From: Lichenostomus cassidix
Taxonomy: Eukaryota; Chordata; Aves; Passeriformes; Meliphagidae
Assembly: GCA_008360975.2 (NCBI GenBank)
Contig: VLJF02000840.1
Span: 186,001 to 250,000, forward strand
Length of the DNA: 64,000 bases
Direction of reading: 5' to 3'
In this document: piece by piece, positions 1 to 12,790 of the stretch
How the letters are laid out: the number at the start of each line of letters is the position of its first letter
How positions within the stretch are numbered: position 1 is the first letter of the stretch
Made by a program: the position numbers and the translations under genes
The notes under the pieces: generated by a model
Seen by the model: only the letters and a program-made list of their open reading frames with translations
Told to the model about the DNA's origin: nothing
The model's database searches: none

Positions 1-259
1 CCGCTCACTCAGGAGGGTCACGCTCAATAGGGTGACTGTGACTTGATGTGGGGTGTGGGATGTGACAGGTGGGATGAGGGAGCCATGGGTGGGATGTCCT
101 GGGTGGAGATATCTGGACCCAGATGGTCTCAGTTACCTGGGACTGTGACATGCAGGGGTGAGGCTGTGACCTGGGGTGTGTTGGGGATGGTGTGGGGGAG
201 ATGAGGTGGGATGGGGAATTCCATGGATGGGATCACCCCAGCCCGAGGGTCCCACTCAC

Positions 260-2931
260 CCAGAACAGTGACATTCAGTGTGGGGCTCTCAGCCATGCTG
301 TCCCCATTGCTGGCCCGACACTGGTAGTGGCCGCTGTCATTGTCCCCAACGTGGCGCAGCTCCAGGCGGGGTCCAGTGCCCAGCGGTGTCACCAAGCCCT
401 CCCGGTGCCAGGAGACGGACAGAGGACCTGTCCCTGCGGCCACTGTGCAGTTCAGCACCAGGCCGTCACCCAGTGCCACCTGTCCATTGGGGGGCTGTGC
501 TGACAGGGACACCCCTGATACTGAGATCCCTGTGGGGGAGACAAAGGGAATGGGGGACCCTCCTAGAGGGATGAGGGACACCAGATAGCAGTGAGGGACT
601 CAGGAAAGGGAGGATCAGAGAGGGGCGGGGGGATCCCAGTGAGGAAGAAGGATGACTAGAGATGGGGAGGCTTGGAAAGGGGTGGAAGGGACCCCAGGAA
701 GGCATGGAATGTTAGGAAGGGGAGACATGGAGTGGGTTGGAGGGTACCACAGGGAAGGTTTTGGGGAGCCAGACAGGGATGGTGGGATCTTTGAATAATG
801 GCGAGACCTAAGAGAGGGAGAGGTGCACGGGGGGAGTGGTTTGGGGTCGAGGTGAGGGATGCAGGGACCAGGGACACTCATGGGAGGACGGAGGAGGGAC
901 CTGGGGAAGGCAAGGAGGCAGGTAGAGAGAGAGTGAGGCAGTGTCTGGGGTACCCGGGGAGGCTGTGGGGGTTGCCGTGCCCATCCCCGCACTCACTGCG
1001 CACCGTGACGCGGAGCCGGGCGCTGCTCTTCCGCACGGCCCCCCCCTCGGAGCGCACCTCGCAGCTGTAACTGCCCGAGTGGGAGACCCCCACGGCGGGC
1101 AGCAGGAGCTGCGGGGACCCCTGCGGGCCCCCCAGCAACTGCCCGTCCCGGTAGAAGAGGTGCAGGAGGGGGGCTCGGGGCCGCAGGGGGCTGGGGGTGC
1201 TGAGGCAGCTGAGATTCAGGGGGGACCCCTCGGTGGGCTCGGTGGAACCCTCCAGCTCCAGCACCAGCACCGTGAAGAGCTCTGGGAAGGAGATGGGAGG
1301 TGGGGATGTGACTCTGAGTCTGCTGGGAAGTCTCTGAGTCTGCTGGCTGCGAGGATGTCTCGTTATTGGAGTTCCAGCTGTGGGGTGCTTACCGTGCACT
1401 GTCACTGGCTCTGACACTGACACTGACAGGCCGCTGCTCACCAAGCCACTGTAGTGGTAGCTGCCACTGTGGTGCAGCTTCAGGCGGGACAGGGGCAGCT
1501 CAGTCCTCCTGGGATAGCCCCCCAGCTCCGTCCTGTCATGGTAAAATTGCACTCTGCTGACCGACGTGTCCTTCCTGACCCGGCAGCGCAGTGTCACCTT
1601 GTCCCCCTCCAGCAGTGGCCCTGCTGGCACCTGTAGCACCAGCCGGTCTGTGGGACAGGGAGAAGCCCATTGCACTGAGGGGCTTGAGAAGGGTCCAAGG
1701 TGGGACCCCAAGGCACCAGGGACCACTGGGGGAGTCTCCATTGTGTGGAAGGATCCCAGGGAGACCAGGGATCGCCCCATTGCACCAGCATCTCCATGGT
1801 GTTCCCATCACACTGGGATGCACAGGGAAGCACTGGGATGTTCCTGTGTAAAGGGGACAGACTTTCGCCACAGGAGCAGTGTGAGGCCAGCCACACAGCA
1901 GAGCCCACCCAGAGCCATCAGTGGGCCATCCATCCCCATCCCCTGCTCACCATTTAAGACCCTCACGGTGGGGCTGCGCCTGGTGCCATGTGTTTGACAA
2001 TTGTAGGTACCACTCTCAGTGACAAGGAAGTGGTCAGCTGCATCCTGCCACCAGCACTGCCCATCCTTGTACCAGGTGGTGGCACCGGCAGTCCCCAAGC
2101 CCCGGCAGGTCAGTGTCATTTGGTCCCACAGCACTGCTGCTGTCCAGGAGGGATCCACGAGGAGCTGGGTGGTTGTCTGTGCACCTGCAAGTGACAGGGG
2201 ACACCAGCCTGCCATGGCCAGCACATGGCTGGGGACAGTGGGGCAGGGACATGGCATCTGCATGGGGACTCACCGGCGAGGCTGAGGGTCTGGGCTGGAA
2301 GGGAGAAAGAAGAGGGTCTAGGTGGGGGTGGCACCATGAGGTCAGAGGCACCCGGGGACAGGGTGTGGGGTTGTCCCCAGCAGTCCCCATGGGGACTCTG
2401 GTGTGGCCCAGAGGTCTTGTGGACAGGGACACATTTGGCCACCCTGGGCTGAGGCAGGACATGAGGACACTGTGGACACCCTGGCCACGGTGACACCACC
2501 ATCCTGGCAATGGTCCCACAGTCCCACAGCACATTGCTGCACCTCCACATCCCCATGGCTCTGTGCCTATGATCCCATTGCGATGGCATCTGTCCCCATG
2601 GGCTATCCTCATGTTGCTTATCCCCTTGTCCCTGTGCCTGCATCTTTCTCCCCTGTACCCACAGCTGGTCCAGCCCTGTGATGCCTCTCCTTACAACTCA
2701 TTCCCCCCATTCCTGTACCCTGCTCTTGTCCCCACAGCCACCCCATGGCCCCAGTCACACCAGGGTCCACTCCCATGGACTTTCTCTGCTGGCACTGGGG
2801 ATCTCAGGGGACCCCACAGCCCCCCTGTGCCCCCTCCCCACTGCTCTCTGCCTCACCAGGGCCATCCCTGGGGCATCAGGCCTGTGCCCAGGGTACTCAC
2901 CCCACAGGAGCAGTGCCACCTTCCCGGCCAT
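260..2931 (-). CDS. FCRL-like receptor gene A (5' part; continues beyond left edge)
   Basis: Fc receptor-like membrane receptor, read right to left. Exons: signal 1 2901-2931, 21-bp signal 2 2274-2294, D1 1951-2184, D2 1393-1647, D3 997-1281, D4 260-529; all junctions are GT-AG and every Ig exon is phase 1-1. D5, membrane and tail exons would lie left of base 1. The start is ATG at 2931 (MAGKVALLLW); six codons upstream, where most other units have ATG, this copy has GTG. Odd: in D2 the second disulfide cysteine is tyrosine (SYHYSG instead of SYHCSG) and the conserved CRGW tryptophan is missing, so D2 probably folds poorly or the gene is decaying. D4 is open, unlike that of its close relative gene I. 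A and I share gene order, promoter and introns with scattered substitutions. Ligand unknown; binding of immunoglobulin is only inferred from the family. Confidence 0.88.
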
Positions 2932-3005
2932 CCCGGTGTCCTCAGCCACCCTGGCTGGCTGTCACACAATGACTGCACCGACTGTCCCCTGGGTGGTGGT
3001 TCTTC

Positions 3006-3050
3006 GGATTAAGGGGAAGGAAGCGAGGTCAGGTCTCGTCTCCACGTGTG
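3006..3050 (-). promoter_or_regulatory. Putative promoter core of gene A (Ets/PU.1-like site plus E-box)
   Basis: About 75-120 bases upstream of the gene A start, an AAGGGGAAGGAAG purine run with a GGAA core lies beside a CACGTG E-box. The same pair, at the same spacing, precedes all eight gene starts visible here, and no TATA box is seen. PU.1/Ets-driven TATA-less promoters are known for mammalian Fc receptor genes; use in this bird is inferred. Confidence 0.5.
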
Positions 3051-3059
3051 GGTGGCCCT

Positions 3060-3680
3060 TGGTCAGGGGAGGGTGGGGACAGGCTGGGGGCAGGGTGGGG
3101 ACATGATGGGGACATGATGGGGACACGGTGTTCCCACGCATGGGGGTCTCAGGGGATGTGAGGAGCTCAGGATGGGTGTCCCAGGGCAATGGAGCTCCAG
3201 GGAATGGAGGTCCTGAGGAGGAGGACTCACAGGGAATGGCTGTCTGGGGATTGGGGGTCCCCATGCAGGGGGTTTCAAGGATGGGGGTCCCAGGGGAACA
3301 TGGTAACCATGGATTGGAGTCATGGCATGTGGGTCCCGGGGACAGGGGTGTGGAGGAAATGGGGGGACCCCTAGGGAATAGGGGATTCTTGGGGAATGGG
3401 GGCCCATTGGATCAAGGGAATGAGGGTCCTGGGCACCAGGAATCCTGTTATGGTGGTGCCAGGGAGGTGGGACCTAAGGAATGGGGGTCCTATTTTTCGT
3501 TTCCATGGGGAATGGGGGTCTGAGGGATGGGCAGTGTCTGGTTGGGCATGTGGGTTGAGCTCCTTCATTGGGTGACTCAGATTTTGGGGTGACCCAGGGC
3601 ACAGCAAAGCCCCCAGCTTGGGGGACACCGCATGAGGACACTGAAGGTATCCAATGTACTCCTGGAATGTGCCATTCACC
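3060..3680 (-). repeat. Imperfect G/C-rich minisatellite upstream of gene A
   Basis: Degenerate tandem array of roughly 15-30-base words of the type GGGGGTCCCAGGGAATGG. A homologous array lies directly upstream of every unit promoter (about 8600-9010, 15480-15850, 22010-22450, 28650-29110, 38250-38640, 49890-50280 and 63170-63620). It produces long open frames in several phases that have no coding logic. Confidence 0.7.
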
Positions 3681-4479
3681 TGTGAGGATTTTTCCTTTCT
3701 CTGTTTCTTTTTTTTCTTATTTTCCACATTTTCACGCTACCACCCCCATCTTGCCCTGCCCCAGCCCCTGTCTCAGCAATCCCGGGGAGAAACTGAGCAG
3801 GGAAAGGCTGGGGTAAAAAGGAGTGCAGAGGTTTCAGGGAGGGGTGGGGGGGCTGTGGGGGCTGTTGGTGATGGAGCTGTCTGGCTGAACACTTTCCCTT
3901 TCCTGCAGCAGAAGGAAGAGGCTGTTTGTGCTGGGAATTGCAAGACAGGGGCAGGATCATTGCTGGGGGGCACATCTAGGGAGGTCCTGTCCTGGGGGGT
4001 CCCTGTTCTGGGGGTGACACATCCTGGAATCTCCAGTCCAGGGAAGGCCCTGGAATCTCCAGTGTCCCCAGTGGGGCATTGTGACCTCTGGGGTGCCACA
4101 GCTTGGGAAATGCCCCATCCCCTCTATGTCCCCCTTATCAGCACCTCTTTAGTTTGGGAGCCCCCAGTCCCCCTTCTGGAGCCCCAAGGTGCAGCCCCTT
4201 CCCCTCCAATCTTGCAGACCCCCAAGGCCCTTCTGTGGGTAAGAAGCCCCCACAGGAGTAACAGAAACCCCCACAACGTCCCATAACCACCACCCCTCAC
4301 TCCCCCTGCAGGGCCTCAATGCTGGGAACCAGGATGAGGATGACACCTTCCACATGAAATACTTGTGACCCCCCTGACTGTCCCTCCTCTGTTCAGAACA
4401 TGTGAGGACAATCCTGAACCCTCCCCCCAGCACTGGGATGGAAAACTGGAGCTGACTTTAGAAGAGCGGCTTTTGCCAG

Positions 4480-4930
4480 CCCTGCTCTGAGGCTCCCACT
4501 TGCCCCCCTGGCTTTGATTCTCACAGCTTTAGAGCTGCTCAAAGGTGTGAATTGTGTGGGGGAAAAGGCCTGGCTGTGGTTTGCTCAGCTCTGCAAGAAG
4601 CACAGAAACCAATTGGAGCTCAAGCAATGGCTTTGCGAAGGCCTTTGATGGTTTTCAGAGCAGGGCTGGGTGGAAACCAACTCTGCAGGGGCAGCTGGGA
4701 GGGAACCAGTCTGGAAATGCAGCAATTGATCATTTTGTCCCTCTGGCCAAGGGAATGAGGGGACAAAATCCCTCTGGTCAAGGGACTGAGAGAGCCCCAG
4801 AACTCCTGCAAAGACAACAATATGCTAAACGACCTGACCTGGACACTCCTCCTTCCTGTCCAAAACCTGCAGCCCTTCGGAGTCTCCCAGAAAGAATGTT
4901 GGGCTCTGGCTGTGGCCACCAGACAAGAGG
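4480..4930 (-). repeat. Spacer block R, copy 1 (reverse)
   Basis: A roughly 450-base non-coding block found once upstream of each of units A to F. It is recognised by the words TTGGCCAGAGGGACAAAATG and GATCAATTGCTGCATTTCC. Frames differ between copies, so it is probably not protein coding. Part of it resembles sequence just after the poly(A) signals of B, C and D. Confidence 0.75.
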
Positions 4931-5370
4931 GAAAAGTGTGGAAATATTGATCAGGGGCTGCACAAATGGATCCTGGGAACACCGGGGTGAGAGCAGGAGC
5001 AGGGAGTGCCCAGGCAGGGGAATTCAGGGCAGGATGGAGGGGATTTACCAGGGAATCACACCCTGAGGGATACACGGGCATTTCCACAGATTCCTGTGCA
5101 GTGGTCCAAGGATGGAAAGAGTTGTTCCATTTTTGGGAGCAGAATCCATGGGAAGTAAATCAAGTCTCAGGGTGCGAATGAGAAAAGTTGGGAAGAGTTC
5201 CTAAATGTGTCCCAACAAAAGCCTTCCTTGTGGGGTGTGTTGCTGCCCAGCAGACAGGAAACAATTGCATGGACCTGTTGGACGGCAGGGAGATTCCACA
5301 CTCCGTACTATCCAAAGCAAATGCTGCTGTGGGATGCACGAATAGAGTCCTAAAGCAAACCATATAGTCT

Positions 5371-6775
5371 CAGTGCTTTGTGATTTCTTTTTGTTTATAT
5401 TGTGTGCGACTTGTTTGGAGACCAACTCTCAAAAAGATCCTATAAACCAGGCCATTTTATCTTTGTCAGTTTGATTTGGCTGAGTTTGTTTTCTTTACTC
5501 ATAAAAAAAGGTGTGGCAAAAGCATTTTACTTGTATCCTACGGATGTGTAATTTTGTCTCAACCAATTGGGAATAAGGGAATTCAATCCAATTTAGTCTG
5601 AGAATTGCCATTGTCCAGGCAAGGTCATTAGAGGACATGTCTGAAGTTGGGGCACTTCAGAGGTCACAGTGCCCCACAGGTGATGGGGAGGTGGTCAGGA
5701 TTCCCCTGGGATGTGTCAGCCCCAGAGCAAGGACCCCCCATGACCAGACCTCCACCCAGATGTGTCACCACACCAGAAGAGCTCTTTTCCCCCAGGACAG
5801 GACCCCCCTGGATGTGCCCCCCAGGACAGAACCACCCCCATGTCTGACTCTTTCCCCATTCGGTGCAGTTACAGTCACAGCCGGCAGGGGCGCTGTTGGC
5901 TCCCAGCTGGGCAGCTCAGGTGCAATGATTCCCCCGCGGCTGCAGGGGGCGCTGTGGAGCGAGATCAGCCGCCTCTCCACCTGGCAATGGCGGCTCAGGT
6001 GACAGAGAATGAGAGACAATGGCTTCCTTTGCGAAACTCACGGGGAGCAGCTGGTCTGAGTGCCACTGCGGGTGGTGAGCTGGACTGTAGCAGGAACCTC
6101 AGAGCAGTGGGCTGGAACAGCAGAGCCGAGCACACCCAGGGTGGCAAACAAAGTGTGGACAAAACTCTGAAGCCCTGGCAAGAGCCGCAGGGGTTGGGGC
6201 AGATGCAGGGTGTCGAGTGAAAGTGTAGCAAAAACTGCCACAACACTGGCAGGAAGACAGCCAGGCTAGGCAGCTGCAGCTGAGCTCCCGCAAGCACCAG
6301 GGAGAAACTCCCTCCAGAGAAGGGAAGGCGGTCAGGGTCCTGGGTTTCCCCCGAGGCACCCAAGCAGATGGTGAGGGTCGCTCCCAGTGAGGTTGGGTGT
6401 TGTAAACATCCCAGTTCAACAGCTGCTCTTATGAGCAAAGGCTCACCCATGGTACGGAGAAGCAGTGAAGGACAAAACTCCGCAGTAGCAGTGAATTCTC
6501 ACCCCAGGCACAGCCCAGCACCAAGACCACAAACATCTCTCCTGCCATCCCCCTGAGAGCAAGAGAGCAAGAGAGTGCTGAGAGGGCTGAGCCAAGCCCC
6601 TGACCCCCAGCCAAGTCTCACCGTATCTTTGCACTTCCCAAGAGAAAACCCCCCAGCTAAGAGACTGCAGCAAACTGCACTCCTTCCCTCTCCTCCGCAT
6701 CCTGGCTACATCTTTTGTCTCTTAAGTACTCCTCCTTCCCATCTCTTAGGCAACAAATGGGGAAAAAATTCCCTG
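5371..6775. other. Centre of the A/B palindrome: A/T-rich and LTR-like sequence
   Basis: Unique sequence between the inverted arms. 5371-5640 is A/T rich and unrecognised. 5640-5850 is a displaced fragment of the unit upstream region (GATGTGTCACC... words, as at about 8040-8170). 5860-6010 resembles part of the 902-base LTR at 43909-44810 (shared CAGGGGCGCTGTTG and GCGGCTGCAG words), so an old LTR remnant is likely. No gene was recognised. Confidence 0.45.
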
Positions 6776-6850
6776 AGAGAGAGAGGGAGAGAGAGAGAGA
6801 GGGAGAGAAAGGGAGAGAGAGAAAGAAAGGAAGAAATAAATAAGGAAGGA

Positions 6851-6942
<92 letters not shown>
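6776..6942 (+). repeat. GAGA/GAAA microsatellite
   Basis: Purine-only tract: GAGA and GGGAGA words to about 6840, then roughly 22 uninterrupted GAAA units to 6942. It lies near the centre of the inverted repeat. Confidence 0.97.
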
Positions 6943-6969
6943 ATCTTAACTTTCAAGAGGAGGTCCATC

Positions 6970-9179
6970 CACAGCCACAAATCTTTATGGTTCCCTTTAG
7001 GAGCCCATTGGTGCATCCCACAGCAGCATTTGCCTGTGGATAATACAGAGTGTGGAATCTCCCTGAGTATCCAACAGGTCCATGTGATTGTTCCCTGTCT
7101 TTTGGGCAGCAACATACCCATAAAACATAAGGAAGACTTTTGTTGGGCCATATTTAGGTATTCTTCACAATTTTCCCATTCCAACCATGAGACTTGATTT
7201 ACTTCCCATGGATTCTGCTCCCTAAAAGTAACAACTCTGTCCCTTCTTGGATCACTGCCCAGGAATCTGTGGAAATGCCCGTGTGTCCCTCAGGGTGTGA
7301 TTCCCTGATAAATCCCCTCCATCCTGCCCTGAATTCCCCTGCCTGGGCACTCCCTGCTCCTGCTCTCACGCCTGTGATCCCAGGATCCATGTCTGCAGCC
7401 CCTGTTCAATATTTCCACACTTTTCCCTCTCATCTGGTGGCCACAGTCAGAAACCAAACATTCTTTCTGGGAGCTTCCGAAAGGCTGTGGGTTTGAGCCA
7501 GGATGGAGGAGTGTCCAGGTCAGGTTTTTGAGCAGATTGTTCTTGTCTTTGCAGGAGTTCTGGGGCTCTCTCAGTCCCTTGGCCAGAGGGACAAAATGAT
7601 CGATTGCTGCATTTCCAGACTGGTTCCCTCACAGCTGCCCCTGCACGGTTGGTTTCCACCCAGCCCTGCTCTGAAAGCCATCAAAGGCCCTCACAAAGCC
7701 ACTGCTTGAGCTCCAATTGGTTTCTGTGCTTCTTGCAGGGCTGAGTAAACCACAGCCAGGCCTTTTTCCCCCACACAACTCTCACCTTTGAGCAGCTCTA
7801 AAGCTGTGAGAATCAAAGGGGCCAAGGGGGCAGGTGGGAGCCTCAGGTGCTGGCTGCCCCTGGGGTTGGCCAGAGCAGGGCTGGCCAATGCCCATCCCTG
7901 TGCAGTGGGGCTGTGCCATGGCTGAGCCCCACAGTTGGATGGACAGGGGTCCCCAGGTTGTGCCACCTTTGGGACATGCAGGACTCAGGGAATGTGCAGG
8001 GACACTCCCAGATCTGCCCTTCCCCAGACCACGATCCTCCTGTCCAGGATGTTTCACCCCCTGGACTGGATTCCCCCAGGATGTGTCACCACCAGAACAG
8101 CGACCCCAACAAGACAGGATCCACCGGGATGTGGCCCCCAGGACAGAAACACCCCCTCATCTGACTCTAAGCACAAACAGCCTCTTCCTTCTGCTTCAGG
8201 AAAGGGAAGGGAAAGTGTTGGGAACACAGCCGGACACCTGCATCCCCCACAGTCCCCACAGCCCCACTGTGCTGCTCCCTGCGCCCCTCACTCCCTTTTA
8301 CCTCTCCCTGGGGTCTCTCCAACCACTTCCGTGCCCAGGTGCTCCCTAGGATTGCTGAGTCAGGGAGTGGGATGGATGGGTAGGTAGACTGAAAATGGGG
8401 AAAATAAGGAAAAAAAAGAAATGGAGAAAGGAAAAACCTTAGGGAGGGAAACAGCTCATCCCTGGAGTACATCAGATACTCTCAGTATCCTGATGAGGTG
8501 CTCCCCAAGCTGGGGGGCTTTGCTGTGCCCTGGGTCAACCCAAAATCTGAGTCACACAGTGAAGGAGCTCAACCCACATGCCCACCCAGACACTGGCCAT
8601 CCCTGGAACCCTATTGACCTGGGAACCCAAAAATAGGACCCCCATTCCTTAGGTCCCACCTCCCTGGAACCACCATAACAGGATTCCTGGTTCCTGGGAC
8701 CCCCATTCCCTTGATCCAATGGGCCCCCATTCCCCAAGGATCCCCTATTCCCAAGGGTCCCTCCATTTTCCCCCACACCCCTGTCCCTGGGACCCACATG
8801 CCATGACTCCAATGCAGGGTTACCATGTTCCCCTGGGACCCCCATCCTTGAACTCCCCCTGCATGGGGACCCCCAGTCCCCAGACAGCCATTCCCTGTGA
8901 GTCCTCCTCCTCAGGACCTCCATTCCCTGGAGCCCCATTGCCCCGGGACACCCATCCTGAGCTCCCCACATCCCCTGAGCCCCCCATGCCTGGGAACACC
9001 ATGTCCCCAACATCAAGTCCCCATTATGTTCCACCATGTCCCCAGTCTGTCACCACCCTGCCCCCACAATGTGCCATCAACACGTGGAGATGAGATGTGA
9101 ACTCGCTTCCTTCCCGTTCACATGTACAACCACCACTCTGGGGCCAAGTGGCCGCAGCAGACTGTGACAACCAGCCTGG
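6970..9179 (+). repeat. Right arm of inverted duplication between genes A and B
   Basis: Mirror of 2950-5370. It contains spacer block R copy 2 (about 7415-7885, + orientation) and the pre-promoter minisatellite (about 8600-9010), and leads into the gene B promoter. Nothing else recognisable. Confidence 0.78.
9081..9119 (+). promoter_or_regulatory. Putative promoter core of gene B
   Basis: CACGTG E-box followed by CGCTTCCTTCCC (GGAA core on the other strand), about 60-100 bases before the ATG. Same pair and spacing as the other units. The Ets site is slightly altered here (CCCGTT for CCCCTT). Confidence 0.45.
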
Positions 9180-12100
9180 ATGGCCGGGGACACCGGGATG
9201 GCCAGGAAGATGGCACTGCTCCTGTTCGGTGAGTGCCCTGGGCACAGGACTGATGCCCCAGGGATGGCCCTGGTGAGGCAGAGAGCAGTGGGGAGGGGGC
9301 ACAAGGGGGCTGTGGGGTCCCCTGAGGTCTCCAATGCCACCAAAGCCAGTCCTTGGTGGTGGACACTGGTGTGACTGGGGAAGTGGGGCACCTGTGGGGA
9401 CAGGAAAGAGGAAAGAGAAATGGGAGGACGAAGGTTTGAGGAGAGGCATCATGGGGCTGGGGCAGCTGTGGGTACATGGGACAGGGAAAAGGGGAAGCTC
9501 ACCAAGGGGCCATGCAGACAGGTGCCATCAAAATGGAATCTTGGGAAGAGGGCCCTGGGGATGTGGCTGTGGGGACAGAGCCTGTGGGGCTGTTGGGAGA
9601 ACCCGTGCCAGCATGGTGGTGTCCCCGTGGCCAGGGTGTCCACAGTGTCCTGATGGCCTTCCTCAGCCTGGGGTGGCCAAATGTCTGAATCCATGAGACC
9701 TCTGTGCCACCAGGTTATCCCTGCAGGGCCAGTGTGGGGACAGCCCCTACAACTCCTCCCCCGGTGCTGCTGTTCCCATGGTGCCACCCCCACCCAACCC
9801 TCTCCCTTCTCCCTTCCAGCCCAGACCCTCGGCCTTGCTGGTGAGTCCTTGGGGGATGCCATGTCCCTGCCCTGCTGTCCCCAGCCCTGTGCCAGCCCTG
9901 GCAGGCTGGTGTCCCCTGTCACCCACAGGTGCCCAGACCACCCAGCTCCTCGTGGATCCCCCCTGGACACCAGCGGTGCTGTGGGACAGAGTGACACTGA
10001 CCTGCCAGGTCTTGGGGCCTCCCGGTGCCACCACCTGGTACAAGGACGAGAAGCGTTGGTGGCAGAAGGGACCCAACAACCTCACTGTCAATGGGATTGG
10101 CACCTACAGATGTGACAGACCTGGCACTTGGCGCAGCCCCTCTGTGAAAGTCTTAAATGGTGAGGGGTAAGATGGGGATGGTGTTCCCCTGGAGGGCTCT
10201 GAGGGCTCTGGGTGGCCTTGCACCCCTCAGTGCCCCCTGGAGCCCCCTGGTGTGACAGGACCCCCCTGTCCCACAGACTGGCTGGTGCTGCAGGTGCCAG
10301 TGCGGGTGCTGCTGGAGGGGGACACGGTGACACTGCGCTGCCGGGTCTGGAAGGACAAATCGGTCACTGGATTGCGCTTCTACCACGAGGACAAAGAGCT
10401 GAGAGAGCCTCTCCATGGGACCGAGCTGTCCCTGTCCCCACTGCAGCTGCATCACAGTGGCAGGTATCGCTGCAGGGGCTGGGTCGGCATGTGGCATGTA
10501 CTGTGGGAGAAGTCAGAGCCGGTGACAGTGACAGTGCATGGTGAGCAGCCCCAAAGCCACACCTGATACCCTGACACCCCCACATCCAGCACAACCTACC
10601 CTGAGACCCCAATACCGAAAAATCCAAAACTCCCACAGCCTCTCACCTATAGACACCAAATAACAGTCCCAATCTCCACTACCTCCATTCCAGAGCTCTT
10701 CTCAGTGCCGGTGCTGAAGCTGGAGGGTTCCCCCGAGCCCACCGAGGGGTCCCCCCTGAATCTCAGCTGCCTCAGCACCCCCACCCCCCTGCGGCCCCGA
10801 GCCCCCCTCCTGCACCTCTTCTACCAGGACGGGCAGTTGCTGGGGGGCCCGCAGGGGTCCCCGCAGCTCCTGCTGCCCGCCGTGGGGATCTCCCACTCGG
10901 GCAATTACAGCTGCGAGGTGCGCTCCGAGGGGGGGGCCGTGCGGAAGAGCAGCGCCTGGCTCCGCGTCACGGTGCGCAGTGAGTGCGGGGATGGGCACGG
11001 CAACCCCCACAGCCTCCCCGGGTACCCCAGCCACAACTGGAGATCCCCACCCCTCGCTGACACCCTGCCTGTCTGCCCCCATGACTACTCGGATCACTTC
11101 CTATCTTTCTGTGTCCTTTACCATTCCCCTCACCCTTCACAGGATCCTGTCTCGCCTTCCTGGGTCGACCCGCCTCCCTCTGAGGTTCCCCCATGCTCCC
11201 CGGCTCCTCCCATCACCGTCTGGGTCCCCAGACACCTCCCTGGGGTCCCTTCCATCACTTTCCAAGCCTTCCCCAACTCTTCCTTACTGGGGTCCTCCCA
11301 CATTTCTCTGATCCGTCTTCCCCAAGTCATTCACTGTCCCCTGGTGTTCTTCCCATGCAGGGGTCCCAATCTCAGGGGTTTCCCTGTCAGCACAGCCTGC
11401 TGGGGGACAGGTGGCACTGGGTGACAGCCTGGTGCTGAACTGCACGGTGGCCGAGGGGACAGGTCCCCTGTCCTTCTCCTGGCACCGGGAGGGCTCGGGG
11501 ACACCGCTGGGCACTGGTGACCGCCTGGAGGTACACCATGTTGGGGACAATGACAGCGGCCACTACCAGTGCTGGGTCAGTGATGGGGACAGGATGGCCG
11601 AGAGTCCCACACTGAATGTCACTGTCCTGGGTGAGTGGGACCACCAGCCTGGGGGAGATCCCACTGACGGCATCCCCAATTCCACCCATCCCCCCATCCA
11701 CCCCATCTCCCCATCCCACTCATCCCACCCCCACCCTCAGCCCCGTCTCTGTCCCCGCAGTGCCCGTGGCCAATGCCACCATCACCCCTGGCCCCCTGGA
11801 ACATCAGGTGCACGCAGGTGACCCCGTGACCCTGCGCTGCTCGGTGCAGGTGGGCTCAGCACCTGTCAACTTCACCTGGCTGCACGACGGGCTGGAGGTG
11901 GCCCAGGGTCCCCTCCTGGAGCTTGGGGACATCGATGTGGGACATTCTGGCACCTACCAGTGTGTGGCCACCAACCAGCTGGATGAGCACCGTGTGTTCC
12001 AGGCATTCAACCCAGAGCTGGCCCTGGAGGTGACACCGCGGGGACACTGGGGCACAGGTGCAGTCTCATGGGGTCCTGGGGGTGAAACACGCTGGGGGTT

Positions 12101-12754
12101 CCGGGTGACCCCAGTGTATCTCTTTCTGTCCCCAGCAGTGGCCGCAGGGGTTGGTGGTACTCTCGTCTTCCTGGTTGTCATCATGGGCTGCTGCTGGTGG
12201 CATCCTGTGGGTGGGTAAAAATTGGATGGGGGTCCTGGGGAGGGTGGGAAGCCCCCAGGCTGGGTGGGGTCACAGCCCAAGACTTGGCGGGGGGGCGGAG
12301 CCCCCAATGACTTCAGTTCGGAGTCTTGTGAGGTTTGGGGAGGTGTTGGGATGGTGGGGGTTCTGTCAGGGGTCCTGGGGCTGTTTGGAGGGTCTTCATC
12401 CCTGCCAGGCTTGGGGCTCGGGGGGTCAGGACGACTGGGGTGACCAGGGTTTCCGCAGGGCATCAGGAATGTTCGGGTAACCCAGAGGGAGTCAGAGGTC
12501 CTGCAGGGTTTCAGGGGTTTCAGGGACCTCATTGTCAGCCCCTCTCCTCTCTTTCCTTTGTAGCCACCAGGAAGCCCCAGGACACGTGAGTGGGGGGCTC
12601 CAGCCATAACCCCCTTTTATCCCCACCCCCACAACCCCCCACCCCCATAGACACCCCGTTATCCCCGCAGGGTCCCCCCAGCCCCCCCGGAAGAGGAGGT
12701 TCTTTACACCCAGGTTGTGAGCACCGCGAGGGCAGGGGGTGAGTCTGGGTATTG

Positions 12755-12790
<36 letters not shown>

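Larger units (their letters stand above)
2950..5370 (-). repeat. Left arm of inverted duplication between genes A and B
   Basis: This arm reappears in reverse complement at about 6970-9180. Landmarks: the segment around 4960-5190 mirrors 7190-7410, and 5245-5365 mirrors 6990-7100. With the genes included, A and B form a head-to-head palindrome with arms of at least 5 kb. No gene other than A's promoter is seen in the arm. Confidence 0.8.

Noticed and set aside
3128..3523. Proline/glycine-rich repetitive proteins upstream of each unit
   Set aside because: Generated by the pre-promoter minisatellite; frames shift freely between copies and lie in non-coding upstream DNA.
6776..6942. Possible CRISPR-like regular repeat
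   Set aside because: Simple GAAA/GAGA microsatellite without spacers, in vertebrate DNA.
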